Shown piece after piece: positions 5,634 to 10,125 of a DNA stretch of 10,125 bases. Each line of letters starts with the position of its first letter. The stretch's first letter is position 1. The stretch comes from JASMHC01 sp964476515. Lineage in GTDB: Bacteria; Pseudomonadota; Alphaproteobacteria; Rhodobacterales; Rhodobacteraceae. The notes below the pieces were generated by a model, which was given only the letters and a program-made list of their open reading frames with translations, made no database searches and had not been told where the DNA came from. A program made the translations under genes and the position numbers. Location: the NCBI GenBank assembly GCA_964476515.1, contig CAYZAY010000084.1, positions 1 to 10,125 of the forward strand. Reading direction: 5' to 3'.

Positions 5634-7439
5634 CTAAACAACTACGCCCGCGCCTGATGTGGCCAGCCCGACGTTCTTGCGGAACACGTCAAAAAGCTCG
5701 CGTCCCAGTCCTTGGTCGTTGGCGCTAAGGTCTATGAAAATTGGAGTTCGTTCGTCAAAGCCGTCTTCCAGACATTGAAGGACACCACTTTGGGCATCAA
5801 CACGCACCAGATCACCGTCGCGCAGCTTGGCAAGCGGACCTCCAAGTGCGGCCTCGGGCGAGACATGAATTGCAGCCGGAACTTTGCCAGAAGCACCAGA
5901 CATACGTCCATCAGTGACCAACGCTACCTTTAAGCCGCGATCCTGAAGTACAGAAAGCGTCGGGGTCAGGCTGTGTAGCTCTGGCATCCCGTTTGCCTGA
6001 GGGCCTTGGAAGCGAACGACAACAACCGTGTCTTCAGTAAATTCGCCGTTGTTGAATGCTGTTTTAACATCGTGTTGTTCATGGAACACGCGCGCCTTAG
6101 CTTCGATGACACGCCGCTCTTCGGACACTGCGCTGACCTTCATCATGCCAGAACCCAAATTTCCGTTTAGCCCCTTGAGACCGCCAGTTGATTGGAATGG
6201 ATCTTTCGAGGGACGAAGAATTTTGTCGTTCAGGCTTTCGCCAGAGCCGTCTTCAAAAACCAGCGTGCCGTCTTTTAGCTTAGGTTCTTGTGTGTAAGCA
6301 CTTAGCCCGTCGCCCACGACCGTGGTGGTGTCAGCATGCAAAAGACCTGAACCCAGAAGGTCACCGATCAAGTAACCCAATCCACCAGCGGCGTGGAAAT
6401 GGTTCACGTCTGCAAGACCGTTTGGATAAACTTTGGCCATCAATGGGGTGACCGAGCTGATTTCTTCGAAGTCTTCGATCTCAAGCAAAATGCCCGCGGC
6501 GCGGGCCATCGCGGGCAAATGCAGCACAAGATTTGTCGAGCCACCAGTTGCCATCAACCCAACCAAGCCGTTCACAAATGCTTTCTCGTCAAGAACCTTT
6601 GCCGCCGGTCTAAAGTCGTTCCCTAGTGCGGTGATTTCCAGCGCTCGTTCAGATCCAGCCACCGTTAGCGCGTCGCGCAGCGGTGTGTTGGGATTAACAA
6701 AGGACGCCCCAGGTAGATGAAGCCCCATAAACTCCATCAGCATCTGGTTGGTGTTCGCGGTGCCGTAAAAAGTACACGTTCCCGGACCGTGATAAGAGGC
6801 AATTTCGGCCTCCATCAACTGATCCCGCCCGATTTCACCCTTGGCGAACTGTTGGCGGATTTTTGCTTTTTCGTCATTGGGTAATCCAGAGGTCATCGGG
6901 CCAGCCGGAAGAAAGATCGCCGGGATGTGTCCAAACGTGGCGGCCGCAATGATAAGACCGGGAACGATCTTGTCACATACGCCAAGATAGATCGCAGCGT
7001 CATAGGTATTGTGAGACAGGGCTACACCACTGGCCAAAGCAATCACATCACGCGAGAACAAAGAAAGCTCCATCCCCGGTTGTCCTTGGGTGACACCATC
7101 GCACATAGCTGGCACGCCACCCGCAACCTGAGCCGTCGCACCGTTAGCGCGGGCCGTTGCTTTGATGATGTCGGGAAACTTTTCGAACGGTTGGTGCGCC
7201 GACAGCATGTCATTATACGCAGAGATGATCCCAAGATTTGGACCACGCTCTTGTATAAGTGGCTGCTGATCGCTTCCCATGGCAGCATAGGCATGTGCTT
7301 GATTTCCACAGGTAAGATGCGCACGACGGGGCCCGTCCGATGCCGCGCGGTCGATCTTGGCCAAGTATGCGGAACGCGTTTTAGCCGATCGCTCCACAAT
7401 CCTCTGGGTTACTTTTTCAATCGTCGCATTCAACGTCAT
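5634..7439 (-). CDS. edd: 6-phosphogluconate dehydratase
   Basis: Edd dehydrates 6-phosphogluconate to KDPG, the committing step of the Entner-Doudoroff pathway, using a [4Fe-4S] cluster. The 601-aa length is normal for Edd and longer than the related dihydroxy-acid dehydratase IlvD. Visible motifs are AMCDGVTQGQPGMELS (Cys113), LGVCDKIVPGL (Cys155) and GPGTCTFYGTANTNQ (Cys222). Cys155 and Cys222 match the cluster ligands of E. coli Edd. The C-terminal half has VTDGRMSGASGKVPAAIHVSPEA split over about residues 510-532. The ATG at 7439 has AAGGA about 7 nt upstream. It leads an operon with eda, and a CceR-like operator lies about 45 bp upstream of the start, which predicts regulation by 6-phosphogluconate level. 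Confidence 0.96.
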   Translation of the reverse strand: MTLNATIEKVTQRIVERSAKTRSAYLAKIDRAASDGPRRAHLTCGNQAHAYAAMGSDQQPLIQERGPNLGIISAYNDMLSAHQPFEKFPDIIKATARANGATAQVAGGVPAMCDGVTQGQPGMELSLFSRDVIALASGVALSHNTYDAAIYLGVCDKIVPGLIIAAATFGHIPAIFLPAGPMTSGLPNDEKAKIRQQFAKGEIGRDQLMEAEIASYHGPGTCTFYGTANTNQMLMEFMGLHLPGASFVNPNTPLRDALTVAGSERALEITALGNDFRPAAKVLDEKAFVNGLVGLMATGGSTNLVLHLPAMARAAGILLEIEDFEEISSVTPLMAKVYPNGLADVNHFHAAGGLGYLIGDLLGSGLLHADTTTVVGDGLSAYTQEPKLKDGTLVFEDGSGESLNDKILRPSKDPFQSTGGLKGLNGNLGSGMMKVSAVSEERRVIEAKARVFHEQHDVKTAFNNGEFTEDTVVVVRFQGPQANGMPELHSLTPTLSVLQDRGLKVALVTDGRMSGASGKVPAAIHVSPEAALGGPLAKLRDGDLVRVDAQSGVLQCLEDGFDERTPIFIDLSANDQGLGRELFDVFRKNVGLATSGAGVVV

Positions 7440-7481
7440 GTTGAGTCCTTAAACGTTAGTTGACTGCCCTGTAGCATGAAC

Positions 7482-7495
7482 CGTTAGCGCTAACA
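7482..7495. promoter_or_regulatory. CceR-like operator upstream of edd-eda
   Basis: The core GTTAGCGCTAAC (7483-7494) is a perfect 12-bp palindrome with a central CG, as expected for a LacI-family regulator. It resembles the TGGTAGCGCTACCA-type site of CceR, which controls central carbon genes including the Entner-Doudoroff pathway in Rhodobacter sphaeroides and responds to 6-phosphogluconate. It lies 43-56 bp upstream of the edd start. A possible minus-strand -10 element (TATTGT or TTGTTA) abuts or overlaps it, consistent with repression. The regulator gene is not in the window. Confidence 0.72.
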
Positions 7496-7589
7496 ATACG
7501 TTCTACCTTAAAACGCCAAATTCTGCCTATTGTCCACGAATTCGCTAAAATAGCTGAAAAACCACTGTATTGGCGAGCTTCTGCCCCAA

Positions 7590-7617
7590 TTGGGTCCAAT
7601 TTCACAGTCAATAAATA
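7590..7617 (+). promoter_or_regulatory. Possible promoter of the lipoprotein gene
   Basis: TTGGGT (7590-7595) and TAAATA (7612-7617) are separated by 16 bp and lie about 50 bp upstream of the ATG at 7666. This is a reasonable sigma-70-like pair in the 226-bp divergent region between edd and the lipoprotein gene. The rest of that region is A/T-rich, and apart from this pair and the CceR-like site I see nothing distinctive in it. Confidence 0.35.
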
Positions 7618-7665
7618 CCAGTCGCGGGTCAAACCGTGAATCTTTTTTGGGTAGTGGAGGCAACG

Positions 7666-8364
7666 ATGCTTCGTATTCGTAACATACTTTTCGGACTGGC
7701 TGCATTGTCAGTAACCGCATGTGGACCGCTTGATGCCGTTACGCGCTCGGCGCCGTATGAAAACACGATGCCAATGGTCGAAATTAGTGTGGGGACGGCG
7801 ATTTCGTTAAAAGACGCTCCCGAAGTTGTGACACGGGCGGTCGCGGATATCCAGCAACCAGCTTTGGGGAATGACTTTAACGTCATTGACGTTTGTATCG
7901 GCGTTCCGCGCACTCTGCGTGTATCAGAAGCAAATACTCTTACCCCCTTGGGAGACATTGTTTGGCAGGGTGATCTTCCTGGTGACCGTTATGCACAAAT
8001 TCAGGCGATCCTTCATGATGCAGTTTCGCAGGGTGCCGAAACAGCAGATGGTACACGGGACGTTGTTCTTCATCTGACTGTGACTCGCTTCCATTCGCTG
8101 TCACATCGGGCTCGCTACACGGTCGGTGGCAATCACTCTATATTCTTTACTCTGGCGATTATCGACGCGATGACTGGTCTGCAAATTGGCGAAACGAAGA
8201 AAATCAACGCATCGCTAGATGCATTCGGCGGACAAGCTGCGATCCAAGCAGATCTGGCTGGCTTAACGCAAAAGGTCAGGATCATTGATCACGTATCAAG
8301 GGTCATTGCTGGCGAACTTGAAAGTGCCGAAAACACACTAACTTTGGCAAGCGCCGACTTGTAA
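7666..8364 (+). CDS. Predicted lipoprotein, DUF6778-like
   Basis: This 232-aa protein begins with a lipoprotein signal peptide: basic MLRIR, a hydrophobic core, and lipobox SVTAC with the lipidated Cys at residue 19. Gly at the next position does not match the inner-membrane retention signal, so outer-membrane sorting is likely. The mature part has no membrane segment. Distinct stretches are GVPRTLRVSEAN (about 84-95), GDIVWQGDLPGDRYAQ, VVLHLTVTRFHSL (strand-like), RARYTVGGNHSIFF, and a C-terminal TQKVRIIDHVSRVIAGEL. They resemble a rhodobacterial lipoprotein family that I recall as DUF6778, function unknown. ATG 7666 is preceded by TGGAGG at 5 nt. A GTG at 7636 in the same frame would place ten non-signal residues first and has no ribosome site. 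The downstream methyltransferase gene lies 43 nt away. Confidence 0.85.
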   Translation: MLRIRNILFGLAALSVTACGPLDAVTRSAPYENTMPMVEISVGTAISLKDAPEVVTRAVADIQQPALGNDFNVIDVCIGVPRTLRVSEANTLTPLGDIVWQGDLPGDRYAQIQAILHDAVSQGAETADGTRDVVLHLTVTRFHSLSHRARYTVGGNHSIFFTLAIIDAMTGLQIGETKKINASLDAFGGQAAIQADLAGLTQKVRIIDHVSRVIAGELESAENTLTLASADL

Positions 8365-8369
8365 GTCGG
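8354..8369 (+). other. Hairpin with the lipoprotein stop codon in its loop
   Basis: CCGAC (8354-8358) pairs with GTCGG (8365-8369) around a 6-nt loop that holds the TAA stop codon (8362-8364). The repeat symmetry extends inward to CCGACTT/AAGTCGG. It is followed by GGG and only TTTAT, so as an intrinsic terminator it would be weak, and partial read-through into the methyltransferase gene is expected. Confidence 0.45.
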
Positions 8370-8376
8370 GGGTTTA

Positions 8377-8421
8377 TACTCGGAGGGAAACTGAGTAGGA
8401 GGGCTGCATGACGCAGCCCTC
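8377..8421 (+). promoter_or_regulatory. Structured leader sequestering the methyltransferase start
   Basis: GAGGGCTGC (8399-8407) and GCAGCCCTC (8413-8421) form a perfect 9-bp, GC-rich stem whose 5-nt loop, ATGAC, is the start codon plus two bases. The Shine-Dalgarno GGAGG (8398-8402) lies in the 5' arm and would be masked. Immediately upstream a smaller hairpin, TACTC (8377-8381) with GAGTA (8393-8397), holds a second GGAGGG (8382-8387) in its loop. Its GAGGG could pair instead with CCCTC (8417-8421) of the anti-Shine-Dalgarno arm, which would free the true ribosome site. The pairings are seen directly; a switching role is inferred. Confidence 0.6.
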
Positions 8422-9604
8422 TATCCCATTTGTAAGACTGAAACCCAAAGCCAAACCCCAAGTGATCCGTCACGGGTTTCCTTGGGTGTATGAAAATGAA
8501 ATTGTGACTGACCGCCGCACGAAAGGATTGCTTCCTGGAACGGTGGCAATTCTGGAAGATGCAGACCGCCGCCCGATTGCATTGGTCGCAGTTAACCCGA
8601 ATTCAAAGATTTTCTGTCGGGTTTTGGATCACAATACCGCCGCCGAAATCAATCAAGACTGGTTCGAAGCAAGATTAGCCAAAGCCCTAGCACACAGAGA
8701 GCGACTGTTTGATCAGCCGTTCTATCGTTTGGTCCACGCGGAATCCGACGGCCTACCGGGTGTTGTAATCGACAGGTTTGGCGATACGGCCGTCATTCAA
8801 CCCAATGCAGCTTGGGCGGATGCGCGGATCGACATTCTGACGGCAGCGCTGGTCAAGATGACGGGCGTTGCGAACGTCATGCTTAACGGATCGGGGCGTG
8901 CGCGGTCATTGGAAGGCTTGGAGGACGAAACCCGTGTCCTAGCTGGAAACGCGCCAACCGCACCTATTCAGGTTCCGATGAATGGAGCGGTCTATATGGC
9001 CGATCTGATTGGCGGGCAGAAAACCGGCCTGTTCTTTGATCAACGCCCCAATCACGCGTTTGCCGCGGGCTTGTCCAAAGGCGCAAGAGTTCTAGATGCA
9101 TTTTCGCACGTGGGTGGGTTTTCACTGGCTGCGCTAGCTGGTGGAGCTTCCGAAGCACTAGCCGTCGACGGATCAGCCGCTGCGCTTACCCTTGCTGAAG
9201 CAGGGGCCGAAGCAAGCGGCGTGAAAGACAAGTTTTCGACCCGCAAAGGCGACGCATTCGACGTTTTGGAAGAGCTCGGCAAAGAAGGACAACGTTTTGA
9301 TGTTGTCATCTGCGATCCGCCAGCTTTTGCGCCTAGCAAGCCAGCTTTGGAAGCCGGACTTCGCGCATATGAACGAATTGCCCGTTTAGCCGCCCCGTTG
9401 GTTGCAGAAAACGGGTATCTGGGGCTTTGTAGCTGCTCGCATGCTGCAGATTTGCAAAAGTTCCGCACGTCGAGCGTTCGGGGTATCGGTCGGGCAGGGC
9501 GCTCTTCTCAGTTGATACACACCGGTTTTGCTGGACCGGATCATCCGCTTTTGCCGCAACTGGCGGAAAGCGGATATCTTAAGTCCTTGTTCTTCCGACT
9601 ATGA
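8408..9604 (+). CDS. rlmI: RlmI-like 23S rRNA 5-methylcytosine methyltransferase
   Basis: This 398-aa protein is a class I SAM-dependent methyltransferase of the RlmI (YccW) family. In E. coli the enzyme makes m5C at position 1962 of 23S rRNA. Domains in order: an N-terminal PUA-like RNA-binding domain (about 1-85, with HGFPWVYENEI and RPIALVAVNPNS), a linker domain with ESDGLPGVVIDRFG (residue 112 on), then the Rossmann methyltransferase fold. SAM motif I is LDAFSHVGGFSL (229-240), followed by CDPPAFAPSK (302 on). The conserved SCSH (342-345) carries the likely catalytic Cys343. The C-terminus, PQLAESGYLKSLFFRL, is typical, so the gene is intact. ATG 8408 has GGAGG at 5 nt, but both are buried in a hairpin. 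The stop codon overlaps the start of the PIN-domain gene. The exact target nucleotide here is inferred from family membership. Confidence 0.92.
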   Translation: MTQPSIPFVRLKPKAKPQVIRHGFPWVYENEIVTDRRTKGLLPGTVAILEDADRRPIALVAVNPNSKIFCRVLDHNTAAEINQDWFEARLAKALAHRERLFDQPFYRLVHAESDGLPGVVIDRFGDTAVIQPNAAWADARIDILTAALVKMTGVANVMLNGSGRARSLEGLEDETRVLAGNAPTAPIQVPMNGAVYMADLIGGQKTGLFFDQRPNHAFAAGLSKGARVLDAFSHVGGFSLAALAGGASEALAVDGSAAALTLAEAGAEASGVKDKFSTRKGDAFDVLEELGKEGQRFDVVICDPPAFAPSKPALEAGLRAYERIARLAAPLVAENGYLGLCSCSHAADLQKFRTSSVRGIGRAGRSSQLIHTGFAGPDHPLLPQLAESGYLKSLFFRL

Positions 9605-10125
9605 AGCTATTGCTGGACGCATGCGTAATGTACCCGACCGTGATGCGGTCGGTGTTACTTGGCGCAGCGAAGAGGGGCTTTTTCACGCCCGTCTGGTCGG
9701 ATCGCATACTTGAGGAATGGGCCCGAGCGGCTCGTAAGCTAGGTGCTGAAGGCGAAGCCCAAGCACGCTCAGAGGTTGCACTCGTCAAGGCCAACTGGCC
9801 GCATAGCTCTGTTTCTAACTATGAGGGATTGGAACAACGCCTGTGGCTGCCTGATCCAGCTGATATTCACGTGCTCGCCGCTGCTGTTAAAGCGTCGGCA
9901 GACGGGATCGTGACGATAAACGCCAAGGATTTTCCGAAAAATATTCTTGCGGAAGAGCGGCTTACCAGAACTGATCCCGATGCCCTGTTGTACGAGTTTT
10001 TCGCGAAAGACGCTGTCGCAATGGCTGAAATAGCCGAAATGGTAAAAGCCGATGCGGATCGTCTAAGTGGCAAAACATGGGATATGCGCGCCCTAATGAA
10101 AAAAGTGCGTCTTCCTAGGCTTGGC
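9601..10125 (+). CDS. PIN-domain ribonuclease-like protein (partial at the window end)
   Basis: Reading from ATG 9601 gives 175 codons without a stop to the last base, so the 3' end lies outside the window. PIN domains are metal-dependent ribonucleases with a cluster of acidic residues. Candidates here are Asp6 in LLLDACVMYP, Glu38/Glu39 in SDRILEEWAR, Asp88 in DPADIHVLAAA and Asp110 in INAKDFP. The order and spacing fit the fold well. The ATGA overlap with the methyltransferase stop codon implies coupled translation and a shared transcript. No antitoxin-like gene precedes it, so this is unlikely to be an ordinary VapBC toxin. A housekeeping role in RNA processing or decay is more plausible, but the substrate is unknown. 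A small hairpin (9634-9652) falls within codons 12-18. Confidence 0.85.
   Translation, partial: MKLLLDACVMYPTVMRSVLLGAAKRGFFTPVWSDRILEEWARAARKLGAEGEAQARSEVALVKANWPHSSVSNYEGLEQRLWLPDPADIHVLAAAVKASADGIVTINAKDFPKNILAEERLTRTDPDALLYEFFAKDAVAMAEIAEMVKADADRLSGKTWDMRALMKKVRLPRLG

Noticed and set aside
5226..5657. 143-codon plus-strand open frame opposite eda and the edd 3' end
   Set aside because: Low-complexity Ser/Ala/Thr-rich translation typical of the antisense of a GC-rich gene.
6927..7463. 178-codon plus-strand open frame opposite edd
   Set aside because: It is antisense to the highly conserved N-terminal half of edd, with no recognisable domain or start signal.
7636..7665. GTG start at 7636 for the lipoprotein
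   Set aside because: It would add ten residues ahead of a typical lipoprotein signal peptide; ATG 7666 has a strong TGGAGG.
9052..9468. 138-codon minus-strand open frame opposite rlmI
   Set aside because: Ala/Ser-rich shadow of the methyltransferase domain; no homology that I recognise.
9634..9652. Hairpin CCGACCG / CGGTCGG inside the PIN gene, considered as a terminator for rlmI
   Set aside because: It lies in conserved codons 12-18 of the PIN protein and has no T-run after it, so it is probably a codon-level coincidence.
9601..10125. VapBC-type toxin-antitoxin module
   Set aside because: No small antitoxin-like frame precedes the PIN gene; its upstream neighbour is the full-length methyltransferase gene. 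A downstream partner beyond the window cannot be excluded.
1..10125. Mobile element, CRISPR array, tRNA or defence system
   Set aside because: I found no transposase, integrase, repeat-spacer pattern, tRNA-like cloverleaf or recognisable defence gene on either strand.

Overview
The window looks like chromosomal DNA from a marine alphaproteobacterium of the Rhodobacteraceae (roseobacter group). The reasons are its moderate GC content, two DUF2852-type small membrane proteins, a GlnE with the family's usual N-terminus, an edd-eda pair behind a CceR-like operator, and a lipoprotein that resembles a family I associate with this group. Most of the window is ordinary core genome. I see no prophage, insertion sequence, CRISPR array, tRNA or rRNA, and no gap above 300 bases without a gene.

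Left end (1-1350, minus strand): two tandem, diverged paralogues of the DUF2852 family are followed by a 50-codon remnant of an RDD-family membrane protein. Compact hairpins sit on either side of the second paralogue. Upstream of the first paralogue are two perfect inverted repeats of the same form (ATGTRAAA, three bases, TTTYACAT). They are centred 59 bp apart around a possible promoter and look like paired operators for one dimeric regulator.

Centre (1349-7495): a YbaK/ProX-type editing protein (minus) is divergent from glnE (plus), the bifunctional adenylyltransferase/deadenylase of glutamine synthetase. A conserved-looking 89-aa protein is coupled to glnE by an ATGA overlap. It meets, stop on stop, the Entner-Doudoroff operon read from the other strand: edd (6-phosphogluconate dehydratase) then eda (KDPG aldolase). 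Upstream of edd is a perfect palindrome (core GTTAGCGCTAAC) resembling the operator of the LacI-family regulator CceR.

Right end (7666-10125, plus strand): a predicted lipoprotein is followed by an RlmI-like 23S rRNA m5C methyltransferase and then, again with an ATGA overlap, by a PIN-domain ribonuclease-like protein still open at the window edge. The spacer between lipoprotein and methyltransferase is almost entirely hairpins. One loop holds the lipoprotein stop codon. Another holds the methyltransferase start codon, with its Shine-Dalgarno sequence locked in a perfect 9-bp stem. That leader, and the paired operators at 1272-1350, are the least-explained and most interesting signals here.
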